Below are positions 10,233 through 19,884 of a DNA stretch of 64,000 nt, one piece after another. Numbering within the stretch: position 1 is the stretch's first letter; every line of letters begins with the position of its first letter. The stretch is from positions 3,038,001 through 3,102,000 of the forward strand of contig NZ_CP063353.1 in the NCBI RefSeq assembly GCF_014931565.1, written 5' to 3'. The notes under the pieces were generated by a model. The model worked only from the letters and a program-made list of their open reading frames with translations, was not told the DNA's origin and did not search any database. This DNA is from Clostridium sp. 'deep sea' (GTDB lineage: Bacteria > Bacillota > UBA994 > PWPR01). The position numbers and the translations under genes were made by a program.

Positions 10233-10255
10233 AGCAAAAAGGAGGGTAAGTGATC

Positions 10256-10594
10256 ATGGGCTATCGTAAACTAGGGCGTCGTTCATCGCATCGTAGATCT
10301 ATGTTAAGAAATTTAACAACTGACTTTTTGCGACACGGTCGTATTGAAACGACTGAAACACGTGCTAAAGAATTACGTCGAATAGCAGAAAAAATGATTA
10401 CGTTAGGCAAACGTGGGGATTTACACGCTCGCCGTCAAGCCTTAGCATATATTTATGATGAAGCAGTAGTTTCTCGTTTATTCGAGGAAATTGCTCCAAA
10501 ATATGCAGAAGTAAATGGTGGATATACACGTATCATTAAAGGTAATTTACGTAGAGGTGACTCAGCTCCTAGAGCAATTATTGAGTTAGTATAA
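10256..10594 (+). CDS. rplQ: 50S ribosomal protein L17
   Basis: The ATG at 10256 gives 112 residues beginning [20 protein letters not shown], the L17 hallmark. A GTG at 10250 is in frame but only three bases from GGAGGG, so 10256 is preferred. L17 lies near the tunnel exit. This is the last gene of the alpha operon and a terminator follows. Confidence 0.97.
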   Translation: MGYRKLGRRSSHRRSMLRNLTTDFLRHGRIETTETRAKELRRIAEKMITLGKRGDLHARRQALAYIYDEAVVSRLFEEIAPKYAEVNGGYTRIIKGNLRRGDSAPRAIIELV

Positions 10595-10600
10595 ATAAAT

Positions 10601-10637
10601 AAGTGGCTACTCACGAATACTGAGAAGCCACTTTTTT
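10601..10637 (+). terminator. Rho-independent terminator after rplQ
   Basis: The stem AAGTGGCT pairs with AGCCACTT, extended by CTCA/TGAG, and is followed by a run of six T. It closes the long ribosomal operon seven bases after the rplQ stop. Confidence 0.93.
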
Positions 10638-10672
10638 AATACATAAGATTCTGTTAGCTAATTTCCACATTA

Positions 10673-10776
10673 ATTACAACAGGGGTCAGGCCTCTTGCTT
10701 GTAAGAAAGTTATTGCTTTCAGTGTAAACTTAACTAATTGATTTAGAGAAAGGTAGCCCTGTTGAGGCCAGACCCC
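10673..10776. repeat. REP-like inverted repeat pair (REPIN-like element)
   Basis: GGGGTCAGGCCTC (10682-10694) and GAGGCCAGACCCC (10764-10776) are inverted with one mismatch, about 70 bases apart. The left end with its flank (10673-10694) matches the reverse complement of 21399-21420 at 20 of 22 positions. Such GGTC-AGACC type sequences are commonly linked to REP-associated tyrosine transposases, and a decayed gene of that family lies at 42.8 kb. The mobility link is inferred. Confidence 0.6.
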
Positions 10777-10978
10777 ACTGTGAGGTTAGCCAGACGTTTG
10801 GGGTTGATGTTTACTAGATACAAGATTTAAGTGTAGTGAACGACCTCTGTGTCGTTCAAGTAGCCAGCTGATAGTATCTTTAAAAGCTCACACTAAAAAC
10901 ACCAAGCCAAACACTAAGTCGGGACATTTCTTGACTTGAAAAAGGCTAAGTAAATTTACAGCTTTATGTTAATTTTAC
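10777..10978. other. Non-coding gap between the REP-like pair and the tandem array
   Basis: No plausible gene is seen. A perfect 7-bp hairpin (GAACGAC/GTCGTTC, 10838-10857) has no T-run. The remainder is unremarkable AT-rich DNA. Confidence 0.6.
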
Positions 10979-11975
10979 TTTGCAACGTGGTAGGAGGCTG
11001 TAACCGAATGATGTGTCCTGTATTAAAACTGGCAATCGCAACCGTGGCTTACGCAAACATTAGCAATCAAAGGCTCTGCGGAATAGATTTTCAATATACT
11101 CTGTATTAGTCAAAACGAGGATTTTATGATGGGTTTCCATAAAAACAAACACGGGATGACACAAGGCCATCCCCTACATGGGAACAATTTGCATGATACG
11201 GTTAGATACTTTGCACGTGGTGAGAGCCACAATCCGAATGATATGTTCCAGCTCGAACACTGGTATTTGCAAACCGTTGCTTACTTAAAAACCAGCAAGC
11301 CAAAGGCTTTGCGGAATAGATTTCAATATACTCTGTGTTAGTCAAAACAAGGATTTTATGATGGATTTCCATAAAAACAAACACGGGATGACACAAGGAC
11401 ATCCCCTACATGGGAACAATTTGTATGAAACCGTTAGATACATTGCACCATGGTAGGAGGCTGTAACCGAATGATGTGTCCTGTATTTAAAACTGGCAAT
11501 CGCAACCGTGGCTTACGCAAACATTAGCAATCAAAGGCTCTGCGGAATAGATTTTCAATATACTCTGTATTAGTCAAAACGAGGATTTTATGATGGGTTT
11601 CCATAAAAACAAATACGGGATGACACAAGGCCATCCCCTACATGGGAACAATTTGTATGATACGGTTAGATACTTTGCACCGTGGTGAGAGCCACAATCC
11701 GAATGATATGTTCCAGCGTCGCACACTGGTATTTGCAAACCGTTGCTTACTTAAAAACCAGCAAGCCAAAGGCTTTGCGGAATATATTTCAATATACTCT
11801 GTGTTAGTCAAAACGAGGATTTTATGATGGGTTTCCATAAAAACAAATACGGGATGACACAAGGCCATCCCCTACATGGGAACAATTTGCATGATACGGT
11901 TAGATACTTTGCACCGTTGTGAGAGCCACAATCCGAATGATGTGTCCCAGCAGCGAACATTGGCATTAGCAATCG
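10979..11975. repeat. Tandem array of ~232-bp units with alternating A/B subtypes
   Basis: Four full units start at 10979, 11210, 11442 and 11674 (lengths 231, 232, 232, 234), and a truncated fifth starts at 11908 and fades out near 11975. Units 1 and 3 share GGTAGGAGGCTGTAACCGAA, while units 2 and 4 share GTGAGAGCCACAATCCGAAT, so the array is A-B-A-B-partial B and grew by duplicating a ~464-bp dimer. Each unit carries two small hairpins: TTTTATG/CATAAAA and GGGATG/CATCCC. The period is not a multiple of three and short ORFs inside do not run through, so it is probably non-coding. Function is unknown. Confidence 0.9.
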
Positions 11976-12046
11976 GTATGTCAAACACTTACTCCCAATG
12001 ATTTTTACACTAATACTTCTGCCCACAAATATAAACAATTTAAAAA

Positions 12047-12075
12047 TTGTATTCAAAACAAATTTTCTTTATAAT
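12047..12075 (+). promoter_or_regulatory. Promoter of the ecfA1-ecfA2-ecfT-truA operon
   Basis: TTGTAT and TATAAT are separated by exactly 17 bases, ending 42 bases before the ecfA1 start, just after the tandem array. This suggests the ECF operon is transcribed separately from the alpha operon. Confidence 0.7.
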
Positions 12076-12117
12076 ATATAATGTTTAATTAGGAGCTAAA
12101 TAATAGGGGTTAAAAAA

Positions 12118-12954
12118 ATGAGCAATTTAATTATAGAGTGTAAAAACATTAACTTTAAATACGATAAAGAAGAACAGAACAAAGTTCTTAACAACATAAA
12201 TCTTACAATTAATGAGGGTGAATTTGTTTGTATAGTTGGAGCAAATGGCTCTGGTAAATCAACCTTAGCTAAAATGTTTAATGCTTTGCTATTGCCAGAT
12301 TCCGGTGAAGTGAACGTAGTAGGTTATAAAACTAGCGACGAAGCAAATACTCAAAAGATACGGCAAAAAGTTGGTATGGTTTTTCAAAATCCAGATAACC
12401 AAATAGTAGCAACTATAGTAGAAGAAGATGTTGCTTTTGGTCCTGAAAACCTAGGCATACCTCCACTAGAGATAAGAGAACGAGTAAACGAATCACTTAA
12501 AACAGTGGGTATGTATAATTACCGTATGCATGCACCCCATTTATTGTCGGGTGGTCAAAAGCAACGTATTGCTATTGCAGGGGTGTTAGCAATAACCCCG
12601 CAGGTAATAATACTAGATGAAGCAACAGCCATGTTAGATCCAAATGGACGAAAAGAAGTAATGGAGACCATTAAACAATTGCATAAAGAAAAAAACATAA
12701 CCGTTATTTTAATAACCCATCATATGGATGAGGTTGTAAATGCAGATAGAGTTTTAGTGATGTCTGGTGGAGAAATTCAAATAGATGATAACCCTGTAAA
12801 CGTATTTAGCTTAGGTCGAAAGCTAAAAAATTATGGTTTAGATTTGCCCCAAATAGCATCCTTAGCAGTAAGCCTAAAAGAGAACGGCTTAAACATTAAT
12901 ACAGGAATCCTAACTATAGAAGAGATGGTAAATGCCTTATGCCAATTAAACTAA
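12118..12954 (+). CDS. ecfA1: ECF transporter energy-coupling ATPase EcfA1
   Basis: The 278-residue ABC ATPase has Walker [10 protein letters not shown], signature LSGGQKQR and Walker [13 protein letters not shown]. With EcfA2 and EcfT it forms the shared module that powers vitamin and metal uptake by interchangeable S components. No S component lies nearby, typical of a group II (shared) ECF system. Its end overlaps the ecfA2 start by 16 bases. Confidence 0.95.
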   Translation: MSNLIIECKNINFKYDKEEQNKVLNNINLTINEGEFVCIVGANGSGKSTLAKMFNALLLPDSGEVNVVGYKTSDEANTQKIRQKVGMVFQNPDNQIVATIVEEDVAFGPENLGIPPLEIRERVNESLKTVGMYNYRMHAPHLLSGGQKQRIAIAGVLAITPQVIILDEATAMLDPNGRKEVMETIKQLHKEKNITVILITHHMDEVVNADRVLVMSGGEIQIDDNPVNVFSLGRKLKNYGLDLPQIASLAVSLKENGLNINTGILTIEEMVNALCQLN

Positions 12955-13799
12955 AAAACGTAAGCTGTATATATAACCCCAAAACACCCTTTGAAGTATA
13001 TGCCTTAAAAGAAATAGATTTAGAAATAAGTGATGGCTCTTATGTAGCCATAATTGGGCAAACAGGTTCGGGTAAATCTACCTTAATACAGCATTTTAAT
13101 GGACTAATATTGCCAAGTTCTGGTTCAGTTACAGTAAATCAACTAGCTATGAGTGATAAAAAAAATAGACGCCAAATAAGAAAAGACGTTGGCATAGTAT
13201 TTCAGTACCCTGAGCATCAGCTATTCGAGGAAACTGTATTTAAAGATATAGCTTTTGGACCCACAAACATGGGTATGAGTAAAAACGAAATTGAAAAGGC
13301 TGTAATAAGCTCTCTTAAAGCTGTAGGATTAAGTGAAGACTTACTTGAAGAATCACCCTTCGATTTAAGCGGAGGGCAAATGCGAAGGGTTGCAATTGCT
13401 GGAGTGTTAGCTATGAGTCCTAAAATATTAGTGTTAGATGAGCCTACTGCTGGGCTTGACCCAAAGGCCAGACATGCTATATTACAAATGATAAATAAAA
13501 TACACCAAAAGCATAAAATAACAATTATTTTAGTTACCCACGATATGGAGCAGGCCGCAGCTTATGCTAGTAGAGTGGTGGTAATGAATAACGGAACTAT
13601 TGTATACGACGGAAAACCAAGAGAGGTATTTAAAAACATAAATGAACTTAAAGAGTTAGGCTTGGATGTACCTCCTGTAACCCTTTTGTGTTACAAGCTC
13701 AAGCAGCTAGGTTATAAAGTACCACAGCTACCTTTAACCATTAGCGAGGCTAAGGAAATAATACTAAAGAATATCGGGGTGAAAAGCAATGCTGAATAA
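12939..13799 (+). CDS. ecfA2: ECF transporter energy-coupling ATPase EcfA2
   Basis: The 286-residue ATPase has Walker [10 protein letters not shown], signature LSGGQMRRV and Walker [13 protein letters not shown]. Its [16 protein letters not shown] segment and C-terminal extension fit the EcfA2 partner of the heterodimer. It overlaps genes on both sides (16 and 11 bases), implying translational coupling and matched stoichiometry. Confidence 0.95.
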   Translation: MPIKLKNVSCIYNPKTPFEVYALKEIDLEISDGSYVAIIGQTGSGKSTLIQHFNGLILPSSGSVTVNQLAMSDKKNRRQIRKDVGIVFQYPEHQLFEETVFKDIAFGPTNMGMSKNEIEKAVISSLKAVGLSEDLLEESPFDLSGGQMRRVAIAGVLAMSPKILVLDEPTAGLDPKARHAILQMINKIHQKHKITIILVTHDMEQAAAYASRVVVMNNGTIVYDGKPREVFKNINELKELGLDVPPVTLLCYKLKQLGYKVPQLPLTISEAKEIILKNIGVKSNAE

Positions 13800-14595
13800 T
13801 ATTACAATTGGACAGTATATTCCCGGTAATTCAGCTGTGCATAAAATTGACCCTAGAGTGAAAATACTGCTAACAATCTTCTTTGTAGTGGTTCTATTTA
13901 TTGCCAAGGGTTTTTATTCGTACTTAACTATTGCGCTCTTTACAATGGCAATTATAGCAATCTCAAGGGTAGGTATAAAAGTAATACTAAAGGGCTTAAA
14001 GCCTTTAGTTATAATAATTGGCTTAACAGTAATACTACATGCTTTATTTAATAAAAATGGTGAGCTATTATGGAGCATTGGTCCTCTTAAAATATACTCC
14101 GAGGGTCTTTACTTTGGTTTGCTAATGGCAAGCAGATTAATACTACTAATAACCTTTACTTCACTGTTAACACTTACAACATCACCGATTGCTTTAACTG
14201 ATGGTATAGAGCGATTGTTATCGCCATTTAAACGCATTGGTTTACCCGCTCATGAGCTAGCAATGATGATGACCATAGCCTTAAGATTTATACCAACTTT
14301 GTTAGAAGAGGCTCAAAAAATAATGAAAGCCCAGCAGTCTCGAGGTGCAGATTTTGAAACAGGTAAATTAGTTGAAAGAGCCAAAGCCTTAATACCACTT
14401 TTAGTGCCACTTTTTGTGAGCGCTTTTAGAAGAGCAGATGATTTGGCAATGGCTATGGAAGCAAGGTGTTACCAAGGGGGAGAGGGTAGAACCCGAATGA
14501 AGATCCTAAAGCTAAGATTTATAGATTTTGTTTCGTTTGCAGTGATGATAGCTTTATGTACCTTAATACTCTATCTGAAATCGTATGCTATATGA
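13789..14595 (+). CDS. ecfT: ECF transporter transmembrane protein EcfT
   Basis: The 268-residue membrane protein has several hydrophobic segments and the two short coupling-helix motifs of EcfT, here QQSRGADFE and MEARCYQGG, the second a variant of the usual Ala-Arg-Gly. These insert into the ATPases. It overlaps ecfA2 by 11 bases and truA by four. Confidence 0.95.
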   Translation: MLNNITIGQYIPGNSAVHKIDPRVKILLTIFFVVVLFIAKGFYSYLTIALFTMAIIAISRVGIKVILKGLKPLVIIIGLTVILHALFNKNGELLWSIGPLKIYSEGLYFGLLMASRLILLITFTSLLTLTTSPIALTDGIERLLSPFKRIGLPAHELAMMMTIALRFIPTLLEEAQKIMKAQQSRGADFETGKLVERAKALIPLLVPLFVSAFRRADDLAMAMEARCYQGGEGRTRMKILKLRFIDFVSFAVMIALCTLILYLKSYAI

Positions 14596-15332
14596 GAAGT
14601 ATATTAATATCTATAAGCTATGATGGCACTGATTTTTGTGGCTGGCAAAGGCAAAGCAAAGATAGAACTGTTCAGCAAGTTATCGAAGATAACTTAAGCC
14701 GAGTATGTAAGGAAAAAGTCACTATAACAGGATGCAGTAGAACAGATGCAGGAGTTCATGCCCTTGACCAAAAGGCAACATTTAAAACAATCTGCAATAT
14801 ACCAACCAATAAATTTGCGTTAGTTTTAAATGCCGAACTTCCCAATGATATTTTAATTACAAACTGTGAAGAAGTAGACATAAATTTTCACCCTCGCCAT
14901 GAGGCAAAAAGTAAACAATATGAGTACCTTATTCAAAATAGCTTAGCCATAGACATAAGAGATTTAAGATATTGTTGGCATATAACACAACAGCTAAATA
15001 TTGCTGAAATGCAAAAGGCGTGCAGCTATTTTATAGGTGAACACGACTTTTCAACCTTTTGTGCCGCTGGTAGCAAGGTCATAAATCGAGTTCGCACTGT
15101 CTCTAAAGCTGAACTGACTGTAATAGAAAACAATAAATTGAAATTTACAATTGAAGGCAATGGTTTTTTATATAAAATGGTAAGAATTATGGTTGGTAGC
15201 TTAGTGAATGTAGGTTTAGGCAAAATTAAATCCACCGATTTACCTAATATCATCCTCTCTAAGTGTAGAGATAATGCCACGACTACTGCCCCTGCCAAGG
15301 GATTATGCCTAAAGAATATTGAATATAAATAG
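14592..15332 (+). CDS. truA: tRNA pseudouridine(38-40) synthase TruA
   Basis: The ATG at 14592 overlaps the ecfT stop as ATGA and gives 246 residues starting MRSILISISYDGTDFCGWQR, the TruA signature. The catalytic Asp is in the conserved GCSRTDAGVHA. The enzyme modifies the tRNA anticodon stem-loop. A longer frame begins at 14556 but would add 12 residues read from ecfT. Position between ecfT and rplM is standard in Firmicutes. Confidence 0.95.
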   Translation: MRSILISISYDGTDFCGWQRQSKDRTVQQVIEDNLSRVCKEKVTITGCSRTDAGVHALDQKATFKTICNIPTNKFALVLNAELPNDILITNCEEVDINFHPRHEAKSKQYEYLIQNSLAIDIRDLRYCWHITQQLNIAEMQKACSYFIGEHDFSTFCAAGSKVINRVRTVSKAELTVIENNKLKFTIEGNGFLYKMVRIMVGSLVNVGLGKIKSTDLPNIILSKCRDNATTTAPAKGLCLKNIEYK

Positions 15333-15470
15333 ATATAGCAGTGGACTAAGTGATGCCGCTATTGATTAATGTAACTGTAAATAGTTCATAATAGCTAATC
15401 TAATTTTAGGTGCTTTGTAAAACTAATATAAAAAAGATTTATAATTGTAACAAAAAATCGTTAAAAAAAC

Positions 15471-15499
15471 TTGACGTGAGCTCAAGTTTCTATTAAAAT
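15471..15499 (+). promoter_or_regulatory. Promoter of rplM-rpsI with an overlapping palindrome
   Basis: TTGACG and TAAAAT are spaced by 17 bases, about 87 bases before rplM. An inverted repeat AAACTTGA/TCAAGTTT (about 15467-15488) covers the -35 element. The ~85-base leader could hold the L13 autoregulatory element known in Firmicutes, but I could not assign its structure. Confidence 0.65.
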
Positions 15500-15585
15500 A
15501 ATTGGAGTGTCTTTTATTGCAATTGTTACTTGCCCCGTTGCAATTGTAGTGAAAATATAATTGAAGAAATAAAGGAGGGACGACC

Positions 15586-16023
15586 ATGCGTACTTATATG
15601 GCTAAACCAGCTGAGGTTGAGCATAAGTGGTATGTTGTGGACGTTGCCGGGCAAACTCTTGGTCGTGTGGCCAGTGAGATTGCTGTTATTTTACGCGGCA
15701 AGCACAAACCTGAATATACCCCCCATATCGATACTGGGGATTTTGTAATAGTAATTAACGCAGATAAAGTTGTTTTAACTGGTAATAAGTTAGAGCAAAA
15801 AGAATTCCAACGATACTCAGGATATCCAGGCGGACTTAAGAGAATTAAGTATGCTGAAATAATGGAAAAGACACCTGAAAGAGCAGTAGAAAAAGCAGTA
15901 AAAGGTATGTTACCTAAGAACAAATTAGGTCGCAAAATGATTAAAAAATTAAAAGTTTACGCTGGTGCGGAGCATCCTCACCAAGCGCAGCAGCCCGAAG
16001 CTTGGGAACTGCGTCGACAATAG
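15586..16023 (+). CDS. rplM: 50S ribosomal protein L13
   Basis: The 145-residue protein begins [20 protein letters not shown] and holds the L13 core ([20 protein letters not shown] and [20 protein letters not shown]). L13 is an early 50S assembly protein. AAAGGAGGG precedes the ATG. It pairs with rpsI as in nearly all bacteria. Confidence 0.97.
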   Translation: MRTYMAKPAEVEHKWYVVDVAGQTLGRVASEIAVILRGKHKPEYTPHIDTGDFVIVINADKVVLTGNKLEQKEFQRYSGYPGGLKRIKYAEIMEKTPERAVEKAVKGMLPKNKLGRKMIKKLKVYAGAEHPHQAQQPEAWELRRQ

Positions 16024-16043
16024 GATAGGAGGGGAAGCTAATA

Positions 16044-16442
16044 ATGGCACAACAATTACAATATTGGGGAACCGGCCGAAGAAAAAAAGCTGTTGCTAGA
16101 GTTCGTTTAGTTCCTGGTAGTGGAAAAATTGTTATTAACGGCAAAGATATCAATGATTACTTTGGTTTAGAGACATTAAAAGTTATCTCTCGTCAACCAT
16201 TAGAGTTAACAAAAACATCTGGTATGTATGATGTATTTGTTAATGTTCATGGCGGTGGATTCTCTGGTCAAGCTGGTGCAATTCGTCACGGAATAGCTCG
16301 TGCGTTAATTGTAGCTGACAAAGAGAGTTATAGAAAGCCTCTTAAAAAAGCTGGCTTCTTAACAAGAGATTCACGCATGAAAGAGCGTAAAAAGCCTGGT
16401 CTTAAAAAGGCTCGTCGTGCTCCACAGTTCTCTAAGCGTTAA
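16044..16442 (+). CDS. rpsI: 30S ribosomal protein S9
   Basis: The 132-residue protein starts [20 protein letters not shown] and ends [12 protein letters not shown]. The C-terminal SKR tail reaches the P-site tRNA anticodon. It follows rplM by 20 bases and is closed by a terminator. Confidence 0.97.
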   Translation: MAQQLQYWGTGRRKKAVARVRLVPGSGKIVINGKDINDYFGLETLKVISRQPLELTKTSGMYDVFVNVHGGGFSGQAGAIRHGIARALIVADKESYRKPLKKAGFLTRDSRMKERKKPGLKKARRAPQFSKR

Positions 16443-16458
16443 GATTTCAAATATAACA

Positions 16459-16491
16459 AAACCCCGAAACTATATAGTTACGGGGTTTTTT
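16459..16491 (+). terminator. Rho-independent terminator after rpsI
   Basis: AACCCCG-A-AACT pairs with AGTT-A-CGGGGTT around an ATAT loop, followed by six T. It ends the rplM-rpsI transcript. Confidence 0.93.
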
Positions 16492-16492
16492 A

Positions 16493-16794
16493 CTATTGGT
16501 TTTAGCCTTTTGAGCCGAGGAACTGTGCATCATAAAATCATTAGTTATGTTTAAATGATTAGTAAATTATAGAAAAATATCTTAAATAAAAGTTAAGTTG
16601 AAATACACTAATATGGTTATCAAAGGCAACTGGCTTAATGGCTTCTTGCCAATATTTGTAGAGCATAAACTAATTAAATACATAATAGAACTCTTAGAGT
16701 ATCATAAATAGTTATCTGTAATAAACAAATTGCTTAGGAAAAATTTTGAACAGTACAACCCCTAAATTATTCACTTTAGGGATATTTTATATTT
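16493..16794. other. Non-coding gap before the putative metalloprotease gene
   Basis: No gene is supported. A small hairpin, CCCTAAA/TTTAGGG at about 16761-16782 followed by an AT-rich stretch, lies just before the ribosome site of the next gene and might act as a weak terminator or leader structure. Confidence 0.5.
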
Positions 16795-16809
16795 AAGGAG
16801 TGTGTGCAA

Positions 16810-17991
16810 ATGTTTAATAAGAAATTCGTTATCGGAGCAATAATCATTATTATAGTTTTATTAGTGATTGTAGCTAATAACATCAACTACTCTGCTACAT
16901 CTAGTAAAGATATAAATCCAACTATCTTATTTCAAACTAGCAAGAGTAGTGATGAAGTTAATTACACAATTAGCATTAATAAAATGATAGATACGTATAT
17001 TATTGCTAGCGCATTATACCTGGATTTTGATAGTAGAATAATACTGCCTAATACCGAAGAACATTCAATCTATAAAAAAGCCAAAGAATTCTTTATACCA
17101 TATAAAAATCACAGTTTTATTAAGTCTATGCATAAATATGTTAATAATGGCGATGTGAATGGAGATGTTATTGGAGTTTTATTGTCCTATAGTCCTACAG
17201 CCTCTTTAAATAAACTACATAATGTTGATGATAAGTATAAAAGGTACTTATTTAAGGAAGATAAAGACATTGAAATTTTTATAAGAGGTCTTAAAGACTT
17301 TTATAAAGATAGCAATGCAAATAAATTTTTTAGTTGTAATAAAGCATTGGATAGAAAAGTAAAAACCTATATTCAAAAGAATACTAAAGAGAGTAAAATA
17401 ATTGAATTAATAAAATCTACAGAAGAATATGTAAATACTAAAAATAAATACTTTGGAGAATTACCTGTAGCGTATGAAACAGTACTAACAATTTTTAGAC
17501 CGTCAATGGCAAGTTTTTATTCATATGAGACAAAGAATGGATTTAAAATAATATCTTTTCAATCACCAAATGATATTTCTCAAAACCCATACAAACTAGA
17601 TATTTGCAATTTCGTTGAAAATGTCATTCACGAATTTCTTCATTCATACATAAACGAACCAATATATAATATAACAATCAGTAATTGCAAAGATATAAGC
17701 AAATACTATACTAGTATCGTTAATAACAAAATGTATAGTAGTATGCCACTAACTAGACAGATAGATGAATATATAGTGAGAGCTATTGAAGGTAGAATCT
17801 ACAGTCAAACGTTTGGGGAGGAATATGCTAAAAAAACAATTATTAATAAAGAAATTGAATTTGGGGGATTTGAGAGATTAGGTGAAATTTATAACATGCT
17901 AAGTAATTATGAAAAAGACAGAGATAAATATCTAGCCATAGATGATTTTTTACCTCAACTAGTGGAGGAATTAACTAGACGGGCTGAATAG
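16810..17991 (+). CDS. Membrane-anchored HExxH protein, putative metallopeptidase (DUF4932-like)
   Basis: The ATG at 16810 lies nine bases after AAGGAG. A GTG at 16804 is also possible. The 393-residue product has one N-terminal membrane segment (residues ~7-24) and a large, Lys- and Ile-rich outer part. Residues 274-278 read HEFLH within NVIHEFLHSYINEP, the zinc-binding HExxH motif, and about 40-50 residues on RQIDEYIVRAIEGRIY offers a possible third Glu ligand, a gluzincin-like layout. This resembles DUF4932-type predicted proteases, from memory. Substrate is unknown. The gene stands alone between two gaps. Confidence 0.6.
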   Translation: MFNKKFVIGAIIIIIVLLVIVANNINYSATSSKDINPTILFQTSKSSDEVNYTISINKMIDTYIIASALYLDFDSRIILPNTEEHSIYKKAKEFFIPYKNHSFIKSMHKYVNNGDVNGDVIGVLLSYSPTASLNKLHNVDDKYKRYLFKEDKDIEIFIRGLKDFYKDSNANKFFSCNKALDRKVKTYIQKNTKESKIIELIKSTEEYVNTKNKYFGELPVAYETVLTIFRPSMASFYSYETKNGFKIISFQSPNDISQNPYKLDICNFVENVIHEFLHSYINEPIYNITISNCKDISKYYTSIVNNKMYSSMPLTRQIDEYIVRAIEGRIYSQTFGEEYAKKTIINKEIEFGGFERLGEIYNMLSNYEKDRDKYLAIDDFLPQLVEELTRRAE

Positions 17992-18156
17992 GTATTTACA
18001 AGCTAAGATAAAAACGCAGCTATTTATGTTTAGCAATTATAATTAAAAATATTAGTGAATTGTGAATTATATTACAATTATTAACAAGGCTGTGTTAATC
18101 CATAAGCCTCAAGATGTATTTCCTTAAGGCTTGTAGTAAGTCATAGGCACAACTTT

Positions 18157-18182
18157 GTAGGGGCGAATCTCGTGTTCGCCTG
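18157..18182. repeat. Dispersed palindromic repeat, copy 1
   Basis: GTAGGGGCGAATCTCGTGTT followed by CGCC forms a hairpin (GGCGAA/TTCGCC). A close, partly degenerate copy lies at about 63329-63360. Sequences of this GTAGGGGCGAACCTxGTGTTCGCC type recur in many genomes (general recollection). No open frame is associated. The rest of the 18.0-18.3 kb gap holds only a weak AAGCCT/AGGCTT inverted repeat. Confidence 0.6.
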
Positions 18183-18305
18183 TGTCTTGAACTACTTGAA
18201 ATTATAGTAAAGAACCTCCCACTCAAAAAGTCAGTTCAACCTTATTGGTTTCAAGCTTCCTGTTGTATGCTACAATACAAATACCTAATTAATGGAGGGG
18301 AATTT

Positions 18306-19181
18306 ATGATTAAGCCACTACTAACAACAGGAGACACAGTGGGCATAATAGCTTGCTCCGACGGAATGAAGGAAAATCAAAGAATCATATTGACAAATGT
18401 AATTAAGCAATTAAGCAATATAGGTTTAAAAATAGAGTTAGCTAAAACGATTTTTAGAGTACAGGCAGAACTTAGTGGAACAGCACAGGAGAGAGCACAT
18501 GAGTTAATGAAGCTTTTTACAAATAAAAACATTAAAGCCATCTTTGATATTTCGGGTGGAGATTCAGCAAATCAAATACTACCATACTTAAACTATCAAG
18601 CAATACAACAAAACGCTAAACCTTATTTTGGTATAAGTGACCTTACAGTTTTACTAAATGCATTAACTACCTGTAGTAACATACCAACCTATCACTATAT
18701 GATAAGAAACCTAGTTGATGAATATGCGGATAGGCAGCTACTGCTGTTCCAAAATAGCTTTATGATAGGCAAAGATGATATCTATAATATTAACTATAAT
18801 TGGGTAAATGGCAATGAAATGCAGGGTATGGTTATAGGCGGTAATATTAGATGCTTTCTTAAGTTAGCTGGTACAAAGTACCTACCTAATGCAAATGGTA
18901 AAATATTATTTTTAGAGAGCTTGGGTGGTAGTGTCAACAGAATAGGTTCTTTATTAGCACAGCTAAAGCAAATGAATTATTTACAAAAAATAAGCGGTAT
19001 AATACTAGGTACTTTTTCACAGCTTGAGTTAGAACAAACTCAACCAACAAAAGAGGAAATGGTATTAAATATAACTAGTGATCTTAATATACCGATTATT
19101 AGAACAAGTGAATTAGGTCACGGTAAAAATGCTCATTGTCTTGTAATTGGTAAACAATACTCATTTAGAAAGAAAAAATAA
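18306..19181 (+). CDS. LD-carboxypeptidase, peptidase family S66 (MccF-like)
   Basis: The ATG at 18306, after GGAGGGG, gives 291 residues beginning MIKPLLTTGDTVGIIACSDG. S66 enzymes cleave L,D bonds in muropeptides or detoxify microcin C-like compounds. Visible landmarks are FDISGGDSANQILPYL, the nucleophile Ser in GISDLT, the Glu in FLESLGGSVNRIG and the His in ELGHGKNAHCLVIG, giving the Ser-Glu-His arrangement. A frame start at 18267 is poorly supported. Whether the role is wall recycling or immunity cannot be told, since no microcin genes adjoin. Confidence 0.88.
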   Translation: MIKPLLTTGDTVGIIACSDGMKENQRIILTNVIKQLSNIGLKIELAKTIFRVQAELSGTAQERAHELMKLFTNKNIKAIFDISGGDSANQILPYLNYQAIQQNAKPYFGISDLTVLLNALTTCSNIPTYHYMIRNLVDEYADRQLLLFQNSFMIGKDDIYNINYNWVNGNEMQGMVIGGNIRCFLKLAGTKYLPNANGKILFLESLGGSVNRIGSLLAQLKQMNYLQKISGIILGTFSQLELEQTQPTKEEMVLNITSDLNIPIIRTSELGHGKNAHCLVIGKQYSFRKKK

Positions 19182-19302
19182 TAGTACATATCACTATATT
19201 TGCAATACATAAATAATATTATTTAATTTCCATATATTGACTTTTACTAAAGCTAACTATACAATTTTAAAAAGGGGTGTAGTAATATAGGAGGCTGTAA
19301 AA

Positions 19303-19590
19303 ATGAAAAAATATATATCTATGTTTTTAATAACTTCAATTTTAGTGTTAAACTTTGCAGTTGTTGCCCAAGCTAACCCATTTATTCCACCATTTGATCC
19401 TATGACAATGCTGTTTTATAAAGGACTTAATGATGATGGTGTAATGGTAACCATAATATGTGAAGCTATAGACTTTCAATTAGAGGTTTGGAATAACAAT
19501 GTTAAAAATGGACCAGTGTATTTTGAAAGTGGCCCTAATTTAGGTGAAATTGCTGGAGACATTAGATACGGAACAGTTTATTGGCGTTAA
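19303..19590 (+). CDS. Small secreted protein of unknown function
   Basis: The 95-residue product has a clear signal peptide (residues 1-~24, MKKYISMFLITSILVLNFAV then AQA) followed by NPFIPPFDPMTMLFYKGLND. The mature part is about 70 residues, acidic and aromatic, with a single Cys. An excellent ribosome site (AGGAGG) precedes the ATG. I recognise no family. Confidence 0.7.
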   Translation: MKKYISMFLITSILVLNFAVVAQANPFIPPFDPMTMLFYKGLNDDGVMVTIICEAIDFQLEVWNNNVKNGPVYFESGPNLGEIAGDIRYGTVYWR

Positions 19591-19884
19591 TAAATTATAG
19601 ACTTAACAAAAATTTAAATTATATAACTTAAAGTAAGGTAAAATATAATAAAAACAGTTACAATATACAGACAACAAAGTTATATTTAACTTATTAATAT
19701 ACAAAATCGTACTACACTCCTCTAAACAATCCTTAGTAAATCCAATAAGACCTACCATTTTAACTCAGCCTAGTGCAATCTAGCTTTATATATAAAACAG
19801 ATAAAAATAGAAATAATTTACATAAAAATAGATATTGATTTTATATTAAGAAAATTGAAGAATAAGTTTAAAAGAGGGTAATGA
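19591..19884. other. AT-rich gap without recognised features
   Basis: Nearly 300 bases of very AT-rich sequence follow the small secreted protein. I see no convincing terminator hairpin, RNA gene or ORF. Confidence 0.5.

Noticed and set aside
10979-11975. CRISPR array
   Set aside because: Units are ~232 bp with no short repeat/variable spacer alternation, and no cas genes are present.
11126-12056. Several short ORFs on both strands inside the tandem array
   Set aside because: They repeat with the array units, the 232-bp period breaks any continuous frame, and none has a family resemblance.
15500-15585. L13 leader autoregulatory RNA before rplM
   Set aside because: The leader is the right size, but I could not draw the family structure with confidence, so it is not listed as an RNA feature.
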